Source: Podocnemis expansa (lineage: Eukaryota; Chordata; Testudines; Podocnemididae). Taken from it: a DNA stretch of 64,000 nucleotides. Numbering within the stretch: the first letter of the stretch is position 1; every line of letters starts with the position of its first letter. The stretch spans positions 14,393,771 through 14,457,770 of the forward strand of contig ML681981.1 of assembly GCA_007922195.1 (NCBI GenBank), written 5' to 3'. Of this stretch, positions 12,701-27,700 are shown piece after piece. A model generated the notes under the pieces. That model was given only the letters and a program-made list of their open reading frames with translations, made no database searches and was not told the DNA's origin. The translations under genes were made by a program, and so were the position numbers.

Positions 12701-15700
12701 TAATCATCCCCTCAAGATCAATGCAAGTTTCAGGAGGTACGTTGTTGCCTTCTTTCTATAATGGAAGTAAAAAAAGCTTTATATTTATTGAGCAAGTTAG
12801 CTAAATCATCTGGTATCAGCTGTAAAAGAACTAAGTTTTCTTGACAAATCTCTGAATAGCCTTTTTATGGACAATTGAACAGTTTATTAATTTGTCTAAG
12901 AAAGGAAAGCATAAACTCAAGAATTTCCAGATTTTTAATCCTGATTTATGACATCTTGCACTCTGCCTTTTTTTTTTTTTTTTTTGGTAATTGAACTTAA
13001 TTCTGAAATTGACACAAATTGTTCCTTTGGTGCGGTATACTCCACATTCTTCTAGCTTAAGATACAATACTTTACTGTGTTTAATGGGCAAAACTGTTAT
13101 TACCTAGATTTATGTCAGTAAGGCAGTGAAAATTTGGCCCTTGCTTTTAAGTAGCATAGAAATCTTAATACATCTATGTAGAAGGCAAAATAGAAATGCT
13201 ACAGATGCAGGATTTACTTCATTTTAAAATGAAGAGAAAAAATAGAGGAAGTAGAAGTTTAAAAGACAACATTGCCTCATGCCAAAAACAAGAACTACAA
13301 CTCAATTATGTCAGACACATATGCAATTCCCATTGTTTGAGATGTGCACACAGCTTTTTCAATAAAAGATGCCAAGATTCCTATAACATATCCAATATGA
13401 GGAGCCTAAAGTCACATATTTAAATTCATATGATGCATTCATAGCTTGTATTTGAATCAATCCTTTCAGCATGCAGGGTATACATTTTTAAATTTGCACT
13501 ACTTGCTTTTCTTCTTACAGTGCATGTATCTGAATTTTCATCCCTTGAAAAAATCCCCAAAACAGATCTCACTGAGAACTGTTTAAAAAGTGAAAATGTA
13601 CAGATCTGTAGTTTAGCAAGAAATAAGGTCTCCCCTACTTGGAACAAGGATTCTTGACACCTCACCACTATAATAAATTCCTTGTTATTTGAAATCTATT
13701 TACATGAATACATATCCATAAGAAGTTACCATCCCTTAACAGTATGCTAGGTAAGAGTACATATAGTCAGAACCTTCAACAATACGTAAGGGAAAAATAC
13801 CAGCATTTCAGCTCTTTCATTACAAGGGGAATCCTTTATCTCCTGTTCTTCATCCAGGTTTTTAGCGTACTCTTTTACTAGATTCTTGTAGATTTCCAAA
13901 CGTTGTTCAGAAGTTTCTTCCAGCAACTCTCTTTCATGAGAAAGGCATTGTCTGTATTCAAAAAAAAAAAAAAGAGTTTAAACACTAGAAATTACTTTAA
14001 AAAAAAAAAAACATAAAAGAATGTTAGTAAGTTCTGACTTTAAAAGGCAAAGAATATTCTCATTTGTGAAGCAGGTTAATTTTAAGTTGCACCGAATCTA
14101 ACTAACATCACAAGCTTATTAGCTGTGTGTTCAGAAAAAAAGAGTTCTGCAACTAAAAGTTATGAAAAAATATTTACACAGGTCAAGGATTTCACATGAT
14201 TTTCTGAATCATGCATCTTATTAGAGGTAAACAGTAAACCAACTTTGTGCATGCATGTTTCATCCAGAGTCTGAAAGCAGCTTTTGAGCCTCACATACCA
14301 AAATTACTAATAGCATGATGGAGAACACAAGTAGCATACTTCCCACAGGGAGCATAACTGCAGTTGATACAGTGATAGAAATTTGCAGATGTCCAAAGTT
14401 TTATCACTGGTTCAGAACTTCCTGAATTCTGTTTATTAGTTTTGGAAAGCATTTATATCAGCCCATGAACTAGAGTATGTTTGACACAGAAACTTTCCTC
14501 CTGTGATTTTAGCAGAAAATAAATGTTTTAAACCTATTGGAACCATACGTGTTTCACTTTCCCAATGAGATAAGATGACAATGTTTTTTTTGCCTTGGCA
14601 ACTTGAGAGATCTCTGAATTTCAGAGCTACCATTTGTCTTTCAGCGTTTTCACCTTCCAGTCAATCCAGAATGCTGGATTTTTTTTAATTTGTTTAATGT
14701 AAAGTTTACATACTGTGAAAGCAACATGTCACAACTTCTGACCTGACCTTATGACTTACCCTTCTCTGCATTTATACATCCTTTTTCATACTGTAACCTC
14801 AATTTCATGCATCTGATGAAGGGGATTCTACCCACAAAAGCTCATGCAATAAATAAATTGGTTAGTCTTTAATAAAAGTGCCACAGGGCTCCTTTTTTGT
14901 TTTGCTGAACTAGACTAATACAGCTACCCTACTCACTGGAATTTAGGTAGTGGATTTGAATGAACTGACAAGAGAAAAGGAGTTCAGAACAAGAAAGCTG
15001 AGGGGAAAGACCAGAAGCAGTCAAAAATCAATTTGCAAGTCTTTTTCATTTTGCAAATAATATTAAAACAGTACAATTTCTGAAGAGGCTGCAGGAGGAG
15101 CTCAATTTTGTTTGACCAAATCCATCTGTTTTGTATTGTGAAAAAAACCCCATCCCCCAAAAAACTACACCAACACACTGACCTTATGAAACAAAAAGCT
15201 TTCTAGCTTTAGTTCCCTCTCCCATTTAATAATTGAAGCCTTGTATACACAGGAAAGCTTATCATGATCGGATACATGAATTTAAACAGATTTTAAGTGT
15301 GCGATTGTTTGTATAGATCCTTATTCTGGTATAAAAACAATATACTTTAAGTTAGCTTATGCTTCTTGAGAAGGGGTTTAAGCTAAGCCAAAAAGAGCCC
15401 AATTTGATACTGGAATAAGCCTCCACTCAGAGTGGAGGTGCTTGGGGTGGATATTTTAAACCTCTCCACCACTAAGTATTTAGCTCTTGTTTTATTATTT
15501 CATCTTACCTGCAGCTGTAGAAATACAAATATTGTCCACCCACAGTTTAAGACTAAAAGTCAGTCATACAACCATACAAGCTACATACAACTAGAAGACA
15601 CATTACACAAAAAAGTTAACTAACCTGAAATCTGTTTCCCGTTGAGCAAGATACTGACTAAATTCTTGTGTGACTTCTTCACGAATTTTTAATTCCAAGA

Positions 15701-18700
15701 GTAACTTATCTTTTCTCTCATTGATCAGCTTGCTTTTCAAGTCTTCTATTATATTCAGTAGTCTCTACAGTGATCAAATAATTTTTCAATGCTTTTATAG
15801 AGGAGTATTTTCAGAAATATTTTCTAGCAATTGCTACAAGAATAAAGGCTCTTTAAAAAGAATATTGGTTCAGATTTCTTGGTAAAATGTGAGCAACCAT
15901 TGTGTCCAATGCCGGTATCAGTATTAATAGAAAGGCTAAAGTGCTGGTAAATTATTTTACCAGTGCAAAACTCCAGTACTGTATACAAATGTACACAGAA
16001 CAAGTTATTCAAGAATCCCAAGAACATCCCAAATGGATTATATTGCAAAGGAGAGAGCTTTTTTAAGAAAGTTTGGGATGATCTATTTATTTAAAACAAG
16101 GTTAAAATCTACGATTTTGAACAGCATATTTTAAATATAGACAATAGGAGAGTTAACTGGAGAATACAGAGAACAATACAATCTAAAAAAAAAGTGTGGT
16201 ATCTAAGTACTGTCTCAGATTTAACTAATGAGCATATTGAGGCGTAAAAGGAAGTTTGCTTACAGGCATAAAATTTTCTACATTACTGAAGTCCACAGCT
16301 TCCCCATGTTGTAAATACAATAGAATCAAAAACTAGAAGGGACTCTGCGAGGGCATCAAACCCAGTCCCCCTGCACTCATGACAGGACCAAATACCATCT
16401 TACACCAAGCTACCATCTTACAGTGCTATTTTACAATAGCTTGACAAGAGAAGGCTATTCATATAGAGTCTTTCCAGTAATGGGTGAAACTACACTAAAT
16501 CATGTCCAAATCTTCACTTTGGATTTAAAAGAAGTTTTTACACAGCTTTCTGCAGGAGGCAGCATACCTGTTACCCAAAAATATTTTATCAGAAGTATGC
16601 CACCTACCTATAAAGAACTACATTGTATTGACTCCTAAAACTTTTCCTGGTACATACCAGATACTCTTCTTTTCCAATAATGACTTTGTTTTCTTCCCCT
16701 TCCTCCAGCATCTCTTTTGCCAAATCATGCTCTTCCCCTTCCTCCAGCATCTCTTTTGCCAAATCATGCTCTTCATGTGTGTCACTGTTACCCACAGCTA
16801 AATCATCATCATCATCATCATCATTTTCTATCACATCTTCCAGGCTCCTGTCCCAAAGCACAGTGGCTCTCTTTCTAGCTATCTGCATTTCAGTGTTGGC
16901 ATTATTTATGATAGATTCTTCTCTTGTAGCCTTCTGGACAACTGGCTGTTCTTGGGGTGGATTAGAAGCATCTAGAACACAAACCTGTTGAGGGAAGAAG
17001 GTTGTGGATTATTTGTTAGATGCTGGCTTAAGATACTAAGTACTTGTGAAAGAACCTTGCAGCTATGGCTTTCATTTAGCATGCAACTGAAGATTATGCT
17101 TTAGTCAGTTTAGCAATGTCTCCATGTAGTTGCCATACCTGCAATTGTCTGCCACACTACAAAACAGGATTGCTTTCAGAGTGAAGAGAACAGGCATCAC
17201 GCAGAAACAGCACTGTTTTGAGATCTCCTGAAGTGAGGCATGGGCAATTGGCTGTGGTCAAAGCCACTCAGGAGTCGAGTTGCTAACTCCTTTGTCAAGA
17301 GAACTGCTGATATGTTACTGTTGCAAGCATTACACAAAGAGACTTTCTCAGGAGCTTCAGGGGCCCTTTTACAGTTTTAGAGTGCAGTTGGTGGAAAGTA
17401 AGAAACTCCCCCAGAGACTGGAGTCCTGTGGCACTTTTTTGCTCAACTAGACTAACACGGCTACCCCTTTGGAATCCAGAGACTGGAGGAATTCAGGGGG
17501 ATGGGAGGAAAAACAAAATATGTACTTCCTACCATATGCTTGCTGGAAACAAATAGCTTATCAACAGGTGAACAGGATGTTTGGATTTAATATCTGTATT
17601 TTAAAATGTCTGTAGCAAGTCAGAGATACAACAAGCTGTATGATGTGTGAACTTTGGAATTCCTAGTAATTATGGTTCTCTAGCTGGAAAAGCTCAAGAG
17701 AACATTATAAAATCACAACAGCTTTTTGCAAAGGCTTTTTTTTTTTTTTTTTTTTTTTAAGTTGTACTTTGTAGAACTTTCAAGTATTTCAACCAGGGAA
17801 GACTGTAGACCATTTAATTGAATCATGAGGAGTGATTAAATTTAGAAAATAAATTAAAAAACCCCAACCAAATCACTGAAGTGCGATATAGGAGAGATTT
17901 TTAGACCTGCTAAAAGTGCAAGTATAAATTAAATTGGTAATTCCACATCTGTATATCTCCATAACGTAACTGTGAAGACTTTCAAAATAAAGCTACAAAG
18001 TTATAGTGCACTTACTTTTTGCGCAATTGCTGAGAATTTTAGCACATTGAGTGTTTCATCATATGAAGCAGCACACTGGCTGATGTTTACTATCATATAG
18101 ACCTTCCCTTTTCCACTGAAAAAGCCTTGAAGGAAGTGAGTTAATTTACTTTCCCGAAATGGTATATGCAGCTGCAGCCTAAAAACAATACCAAAATTAG
18201 GTACAGTCTAGCTCACCAGAGAGAAAGCCTCAGCTGTAATATTTCAATCTGCAATTCCCAGATTCTTTAACCATACACAGAACAGAGCATCATGGGGGGG
18301 GGGGTGTCAGAAATTTAAGCATTAAAGATTTATCAGAACAACAACAAACTATCACACTTCTAAAGATTCTACTTCATATAGGTACTTTTAATAATTCACA
18401 TTACTGTAAAATTAGAGAAAAATATTTGGTTTGCTGCATGTTCTTGACAACACTTTGTATTTAGGCAGCTTCACTGTTCTTCCTGTGTAGTCTAGATTGT
18501 GGGGGATTTCCAAAAAGTAATGGGGGTGCATGCCCAGAGAAAGACAAGTGAGATTGTAGAATCACAAGAGTTTTAGGGATGCCTGCAAGCAGATGTATCA
18601 TCTGAAACTTAAGTTCCAGAGGCGTAGCCATGTTAGTCTGCATATAGTAAAACCGACAAGAGTCCTGTAGCATCTTAAAAACAAATTTCTTCAGAAATAA

Positions 18701-21700
18701 GCTCTCACTGGCTGCAACCCGCTTTATCAGATGCATCAGAAGTTAGTTTTGTGTGTCATTTGAAAACATTGGCTAAATTTCTAATGGTGTTCAATGTATC
18801 ATAAAAGCATTTATTCTCTGAAGCGAAAAGCCACCCTGGACAGAGCCATCATAATGTCCATGCACTGTTACAGCTTAGTTTTTAGGATATATGAGGCACT
18901 GAAGTGGTATTTGGCTTTGTGCTAGCCCTCTGGATAAAGAGAAATGGAACTGAGGTAAAGCCATTGTGATGTGATACAGTGAACAGCGTCATCCATTAAT
19001 TACAGTCCAAGGATAGCCGCTTTCTGCGCTATCGTAAGTTTGAAGATTCCCTTCTACACTTGGAATTTTACCTACTAACATCTGCAGTCCTCTTTCCAAT
19101 GCCTGTTCTCCGTCAAGGAGCCTTATGACACTTAGGCTGTGTTCACACAGCCCTCTTATTTCGAAACAACAGAGGTTGTTTCAAAATAAGATTTAGGCTG
19201 TTCACACGACACATGGTTGTTTCGAAGCAACAGGTCCCGTTGTTTCAAAACAAGTTAAACCCCATGCGGGGATGAAACAACGTTGTTTCGAAATGATTGT
19301 TTCGAAACAACGCCGTGTGAACATGTTGTTTCGAAACAACGGTGACTTGTTTTGAAATAACTGTTGCCTGAAACTGCTATTTCGCTTTGAGCTTTTTCCC
19401 TTAATTTGAATTAACTGTTCATTTGAATTAAGTTATTTTGAAATAAGGCGTTATTTCGATACAAGTTGTTTCGAAACAACCCCCTATGTGTGAACACAGC
19501 CTTAAAGGCTAGCAAATGTATTGATTTATGTTTTACAGCCCTTGTAAGTGCCACAAAACTCCTTAGTTGTTTAGCTAAGATAGACTAGCACAGCTACCCC
19601 TCTTGAAGTTGTTACTTTCTCTATTGAGACTCTCCTGTGCTTCGCCAGCCAGGCCTGTACTTTAATGTTAGTTCTGACATCCAGTACCCAAGCACGAGCA
19701 AAAGATGCCTGCTTCACAGAAGAGTGCACACAGTTGGGCAAACTTGGTTTATAAGTAAGTCAGAGTCACTAACCACAGAGGACTGAATAAGTTTCAAAAC
19801 ACATAGAAATTTGAATACTCAAAAAATCAACAGCAAATGGTCTGAAAAGTGCATTAACTGGTGAAATTTCAAAAACCACGTAGAAAGAGCAGTTTTCTCA
19901 GACTTTCTAGATATTCTGCACATTTGGACTGAAGATTTATGAGAAATTTATTAAACAGCATCTTCTACCATAAGTACAGTTAACATTTGAGCTACATTTG
20001 TCCTGCTAACATTCGTCCTGTAAAACATTGCTATTAACTGTTCTATAAAGCCACAAAAATGTAACAATCCTAGGAGCACCTACTTTGACTGTTGACTGTT
20101 TTTGAGTGCATTGATGCATTTGCCTAAAATCAGCAGAGAAGTGTTAATATTTCCACTCTCTTTCAACCTATCACCTTCATTCCGTGTTTTGGTACATCTT
20201 TCTGAGCCAGCAAGATCACAGAGAACCAGTCTGAAAATACAGGTTAATAGTTATTTCACTTTCCAGTGTTTCGAAGTCAGCAAAATTGTGTTTGCTTTGA
20301 AATAAACAATCACTTACTCATTGACTCGTGTTACATGTGGTGCTTCAGAATCTTCAATCTTTAACATTTTAACAGTGAATATGCTGTGACTAAAAAGATG
20401 CAGATACAATTTTTTAAAAAATGGTGCAATTTCAACACTACTTAAAATTCAAAATATTTAGTTTCTATAATACCTGTATGAGGATTTGAATATATATTAC
20501 AACATGAAGATTTACCTTACCTCAAGATCCTGAACCTGCTAATGTGAATGCACACTTGATATCTAACTGCAGTCTTTTAAAAAGTTGTTCAACAGGCTAT
20601 GTAACAGACTAACCCCACTCCCAAATACCCTCTTTATTATTAGAAGCCCCAAGACTTCAAACCCCAAATGAGACTTGAATATAAAAGTAAAACTTAACAG
20701 CTAAATGCCTTATCTTCAAAAGGAAGGCATTTCAGCAAAGCGGGTTAATTTTTACATGGGTCTATTTTATTGCAAGATTTGAACACACACAAAAAGACCA
20801 AACCAGGACCTTTTCACCATTAAATTGGTCAAATCCAGAGCCTAATGACCTAGACTCTCCTATCAACACAAGCCCCACAGAGATTTTAAGAATTGGTCAG
20901 TATGTTTTTTTGTATTCTACAACCCTGTATTAAATATGAGTAATAATGACTCTCTCACCTTCTGCTGGAAGTAGTATTCAGTTTTGTACAAGCAATACTC
21001 TGGTGCTTCAACCCTAGCTTCAGAAGTTTAAAAGCTTCTTTTGAATCAGAAATCTGAATCCACTGCAGATCTTAAGAAGAAATACCATGATTACTTTGCA
21101 GATTCCATCAATATGTATTAGCTATACAGTTCATGTTTCTTGATTAGCGCTAGAGAAGAACTTTTATCCAAACTGTCTCTGCCTTATCATGCCCTCTTGT
21201 CAGGAGTCATTCCCATTATCAAAACTCTTTATAATTAAATGGAACCAGTTTTACTGGAAAAGGTCATTACTTGGTATTTTGAGCCTACAAAATTATGAAA
21301 TCCATAATAATATGCACTTTGTACCTGAAGCCACCGTAAGTGAACTTCAAATATTATTAAGATTTCACCTTTTGTTAACTGAAAGTATGGAACAAATACA
21401 AGAAAGTTAGCCAGTGTCAGGTAGCAACATAATGCTGGATGGACACGGACACGGAAAACCAAAAAAAACTCTCAAAACATTAGATTTTTTTTTTTTTGGT
21501 CTTGTTTTGTTTATGCAACTTTAAATTCTCAAGATAGCACATACTGTTACACTGACCACTGGACAAAGACTTGACTCTGAAACTTTCCTTCTGATCCAGT
21601 ATAAAATATACATTTAGAATCTCTGGAAAGCAGTGTGTGGTGTGAGCACCAATTTAACTAGCTTTTTGGGGTAGGTCTACACTGCAGTCAGGCACCCATG

Positions 21701-24700
21701 GCTGGCCTTTGCCAGCTGACTCCAACTCTGGGGGCTTGGAGTAAGAAGCTGATAAACTCCAGCACAGACATTTGGCTGAACCCTCCCATCTTGCAGGAGG
21801 GCCTATAACTCAGGCTCCAGCCAGCACCCAAAAAATCTACACTGCACTTAAACAGCTCCTGAGCTTAAAGTCAGCTGGCATCTGTCAGTCATAGATTTTT
21901 AATTGCTGTGTAGACATTCACGACTGAATACATGCCTCACAACGGCAACGACAAAGTAGAACAGCACCATAGGCCCCCCACACCCACAAATAAGCATTAC
22001 TGGGCCTTCTAAACTGGACTTGGTTAGATGTGTTTCCTGTACGACTTATGCTGGGGAGAAAGCAGGCAAGTCAGAGATTCTACAAGGGATTATTTTATTA
22101 ATAGTTCAGTCTAGTTGTGACCAGGATGGAATTCTGTTCATTGTGAACCCGAGAGATTTGAAATAAGAATCTCTCACAAAAAGGGAACTACCTTAAGAGT
22201 GAGGCTGAGCTTTCACCAGATATATTTCCTCTTACAAATATCAAAAACCAGAACTGGCTTTGGAACCATTTTGTTAAAAAATAATAGACTATGCTAAATC
22301 AAACCAATATTCATGGTATTAAGAAAAACATGACTTGGGGAAGTTTTCTGAAGAAAACATCAGAGAATGGGATACAGGATCTTAGGATGCACTCCGAAAA
22401 TTAGTAGGTGGTTTTCTATAATGTTCTCCTAAAGTGCATGTATACATGTACTTACACATAATCACTAATGGGGGGAGGGGTGAGAAACCTGGGAAAGAGT
22501 GCCATATTCAGAATGCATCCCTCATGCTTAATGTTCAAGATAAAGACATTTCCACCCTATTACAAGGTTCGCTACCATTCTTTAATACTGACAAGAGGAT
22601 GAGTATAATTGAAATTCAAACTAGTTTTACTGCTTATGACAATAAAAGTGATATTTTAGTTACCTTTTACATAAGAGCAGCCTTTGATGTCTTGAGCAAG
22701 ACGTAGCATCCTTCTTTTCTTATCATTTGACATTGGGAGCAGCAAGTCATAAATGCACTCATTGTAAATCTCACAAAAGGAGACCCAAACAGAAAATCTT
22801 GTGTAGCCTGCCACACTCATGCTAGATTGTTCAGGTTCTTTTATGGGTTCTTCCAAGTCTGCCAAAACATTTACTAAGTTACAGAAATGCCCTGCTAAAA
22901 ATAAAGCTTTTAAAGCAATATAATTTGAGTTTAAAGTTAAACATAATCATCTTTCAACACAGAAATGACAAATTATATATTACAAATCATGAGCTTGGAT
23001 TCAGATCAGACTACTCGATGAGAGTAAGATGCTTTTGTGACCCATAAACCACTGACATTCTCTGAGCAACTTGGAACCTCTGTCTACTTATATTTCATTT
23101 ATCATGAGAATTCTTGCATTTCTCCTGCTCTCCTTCTGGAGGGTTAAAACCAAGTTTCAACAAGTTTTACTACATTACTGAATTCTCTCAAAGACTAACA
23201 TCTTCAGAACATGCTTGCCAATTTAATACTACTTTTAAGATTCCCTTTTAAGAAAACATGGAGAATATTATTTGTGTATCCATGGGGGTCTATTTTGGTC
23301 TTCTCCCATAGGATAAATTTACTTAGTTATAACCAAGTGCTTACAAAAGTTGCCAGGATGATAGCATTTTCTCATCTGTCAGTGGACCAGGGAACACCTA
23401 AAACGGTATCAATTACTTTATGCAGAACATTCTTGAAAAATCTGGTAACAGTGCGAGATTTAAAATGCCCCCATTGAAGCAAAGCTTCCAGGTGTGCATC
23501 AGCATCTGCCACTGTGTACCTGGAAGCTTGGCTGTGGCTGGGATGTTAAATTTCTCCTTCTCCCTCCCTACTCAGCCCCCTGGCTGAGAGGGGTTAGAGT
23601 GGCTCATGGAACTCCTGCACCATGTCGTCCATATAACACCAGTTGAGAAACACTGTACTTGAGACACCACCATCACCAGGGCAAGTCCTCCTGCCATAGC
23701 CAATTCTACTTTGCAGTCTGCTTTGATTCTGCCCTAGATAAGTACTTTAATCTACATACTGAACTCTTGGCCACTCTGCCAAAGCTACCAGTTGGGATGG
23801 TGGGTGTCATGAGACCCATCCATAAGAAACTGTATACAAACCAATTTGTTTTCCACAACCCAATCAACCACTATCAAACATCAAAATATTTTCAACCACT
23901 AGAAATCTTGGATGAAACTGAATTAGTGTTCTCTAGAGCACGGATTTTTCAGCCACTATTTCAGAACACACTACTGTGTCACCACACAGTTGTAAGTGTG
24001 TTGTGGAGACCCAGGGTGATGGCCAGATTTGGCTGGGGGGCAGGGGGAGGGGTGTGTGTGTGTCCTGTAGGGTTGCAAAATGCCACCAAGTGTGTCGCAA
24101 CCTGCAAAAGATTGAAAACCACTGCTCTAGAGAATTACCCTCAGTCAAAGTAAAAGGGGGGTGAGTACAGAATGAATGATTTAATAAAGAACATACCTTC
24201 AGATGATTCTGAAGTTTTGCTGTGATTGTTTATGCTGTTTTGAGAATCTACCTATAAAAGGAGGACACAAGAATGAACCAAGATGGATTTTAAAACAGTC
24301 TTTGTTGTGTCATGTCAGCTTAATAATCAGGTATTTAAACTCAGTTTTGTAATTGAGTATGACTGCTCCACAAAAGGCCAATCAATTGTAGTAATAAATA
24401 GTTCACCAACATAAGATTACTAGACAAATGAAGTTTCCAGTGGCTACTAATGCCACAGGACAAGAAATCAGCATATCCAAATTCCTAATTTGCGCTTCAG
24501 ACTAATAAGCTTGGAACTGCAGCAAAACTAGAATGCTTACTTAAAATCTTAACTAAAATGGTTGTAACAGCATATCTGGTGATGAGAGATCACACTATAG
24601 TCTGTTTCAAGCTGAAATAAAAAGTAAGATTCCAAAAAACTATGGGATACCATTTTCTGCTAAACCTATACTTGTAAATCAAAGGAAAAACAAGTTACTT

Positions 24701-27700
24701 GGTGTTTATGTTTACAAGAGACTAGATTCCTTTGAACTTCAGCATATTAGTGTTAAGATTATAGATATTTAGGCTTGCCTATAAGACCTATGATCTTCTT
24801 TAAATATAGAATGTCACAAAAGCTCATGTGACAAATAAAAGTCTGTTGGTCTTTAAGTGCCATGGGACTCCTTGCTTCTTTTTTATGAACTCAGTAATCA
24901 ATATTTTTAAAAGGGTACACACAGAGAGTATATGCATGTTGTATAAAAGTAATTGTCATACCTCTTTCATTAGACGAAGTACTGAATTTTTAACAGCAAT
25001 TTCTTCTCTCACTTGTTCCTTAGTCAGCCTTATATAATCTCTACATCGAAGGGGTTTGAAATCCATCTCTGGATATAGTTTGGCATGAATGTTTTTAAAC
25101 AACATATCCATAGTTCTTGGCAGAATACCAAGATCATCTTCTGTCCCTGTAATCAAGATACAAGAGTAATATCAAGGCCCCGGAAACTCTTGGAAGCAAA
25201 ACATCAAACAAGTCTGGACTCTCATCTTTCCCTACAGTCAGTAAAAAGGACGCAGGGTTACTTCCTCCTTTAATGCCACCATTGTTACAGGCAAGTTACA
25301 TTTTAGGAACTTTTTTTTAATCCCTCAAGTGCATCCCCTCAGGTGACAGAGCAGAAGTGCACATTCAACCTTTAGTCACTTGGACTGAGAAAAACAATGT
25401 CTTTCATTTCTTCTATTAAGTAGGGGGAAAAGTGATTTAAATTTAGTGTACCTTTTGTATTGCCTGACTGTCTCTCATACTTTCTTGCTTTGAAATGAGA
25501 GAGAGGTGCTATATGTCACAGCTTTCAAAATAAAATTAAAAAAATAAAAATAAATAAAGCACAACCCACCCCACTCTACAGAAGTTAATACTGCTAAATT
25601 TTCTGAAACTTTCAGAATTTTTGAGATGAATTACTGTCTATCAGAGTTGCCAGCGATGTCAGTCGTAACCCATTATCAGTTCTTGAGTATGCAACCATAA
25701 AAGTGTTACACTGCTAATACAACAATTGGTTAATTGTTTCCATAACTGAATCCATTCCAGATAATGCAACAAGATCAATCAGAACAGTGCTGTCATTCTG
25801 CCTAGTATTACTGCATAATTAATACTTAATTAACAAAACAACAACTGTGGTTGATATACTATGATCTACGATTGAAATCATACAAGGATAGGTATGGCTT
25901 ACTTTCCTTTCATTTATAGGAAAAGGTCTGGAACTACATGAAGGATGATGTCTGCTGGTCTGCAGTGATAAGGACTTAATGGTACAAAAATATTGCAGTA
26001 TCAGAGCAGAATGGATTGATTTAAGTTTAGGAAACTTAAAATCACCAGGTGCAAAAAGGCTCCTCTTAAGAGTCAAATGTTAATTAGCTGTTCCGTTTAT
26101 ACTTCAGTTATTTTTTAAAGAAAGGTGTTCTCATTGGTTATAACAATTAGAACATCTAGATTCAGAAATAGAGCCTTTACAGAGATCTGGTATATCATTT
26201 GCTACCTGGAAGGGTAAATTACATACATTATAAAGCTTAATATTTTCAGATTCTTATTAATTGAACATTTTCAGACTATTAAAAATAGTGATATATTGCT
26301 TATTTACTAAATAATTAAGCAACAGTAGAATGTCAATTGGAATTTAAGTCAGAAAAAAAAGCATATAAAAATGTTTAATAAACAAAGCCTGAAATGTTTT
26401 GGATACATAAACTTCTTATCAAGACATGTTTCTCATTAATATCTGATTTGGTGAAAATTTACATTTAACCCATCTAATGATAGTCAGAATTAAACTAAAT
26501 GCCATGTCAGTGTGGTAATTTTTTCCAATATGCCTAAGTGAAAATGACTTGAGCTAAAGAAACATTGTTTAAACAACAAAAATACCCCCAGACAAATCCA
26601 GTTAAACTGGATTTTTAAAAATACTTTTATCCATCCTGTGCTTGAAAGCATTATTGTCCATAATAACTTTAGCAGCTTTTGACAATTTGAATGCCACACA
26701 CACCTGCAACAGGTGTGCAAACAAGTTTCAGAACTAGCCTGTAATCCAACCATTATGATCAATTACTACTACTCTCTATCTGAAACTAGCATTCACTTTC
26801 TACAGATATCCAGTATTCCAAGTTTTTAGCAGATAGCTGACAGGCATTTCGAGTTCTAGTTGCTACTTTACTGTATGAGGAGGTGCACCTCTCACGGTTT
26901 AACTTGTGTACAGTCTGTTTATACTTTGAGCCATGAATGGCCATGTCTGCACCTAAAACTTTAGTTTGGACTTTGAGTCCGAACTACTGGTAAGTGTGTT
27001 TTTTTTAATTTGAACTAACTTTTTAGTTTGAACTAACCACTAGTTCGAACTAGCAATACTACATCACGCTAGTTTGAACTAAAAACTTTGAAATAAGTTC
27101 AAACTAAGCAGTTAGGTCAGACTAACCAGCCGAACTAACTAGTGTGAAATAAGTTTTGCTTAGTTCTTGAACTGAAGAATTTTTTAGCTTTGCTTAGCTT
27201 GAACTTGGCAAAGCCTAGTGTAGACAGGGCTCAAATTAGTTTGAATTAAGGCTCCTCAATTCAAACTAATTTGCTAGTGTAGATATACCCTATATGTCCA
27301 TCTTTACTAGAAAAAATTGGTTTTGCTGGATTTTAAATAGTTATTAGTTGTTTTATTGTATGTTCAGGGAGAGCTACAATGTCCAGATACATGGGTAATG
27401 GAGGTAAGTTTATATAGAGGACAAGAAACAAAACAAAACAAAACAAAAAAAAAAAAAAAAACCACACACAAAACAGGCACTTCAATAATATTTGGCTAAC
27501 TCAGAAGTCTCTGCACACAGTTTTTTGTAATTTCATGGCTCAAGGAAACATTACTACTACCTTGGAATGTGTAGGTTTTTCCAGCATTTGTCACACCGTA
27601 AGTGAAAATGAGGCGATTGTGTCCCTCCAGGAAATCTTGTACTGGTTGTTTCACAGTACCATCGAAGAACTCTTCCTGAGTTGTTTCAGGGCCAAACACC

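Noticed and set aside
23659..24153. 164-codon open frame on the plus strand
   Set aside because: It runs from unique intron sequence into a hAT MITE and shows no domain; it is a chance frame antisense to the kinesin gene.
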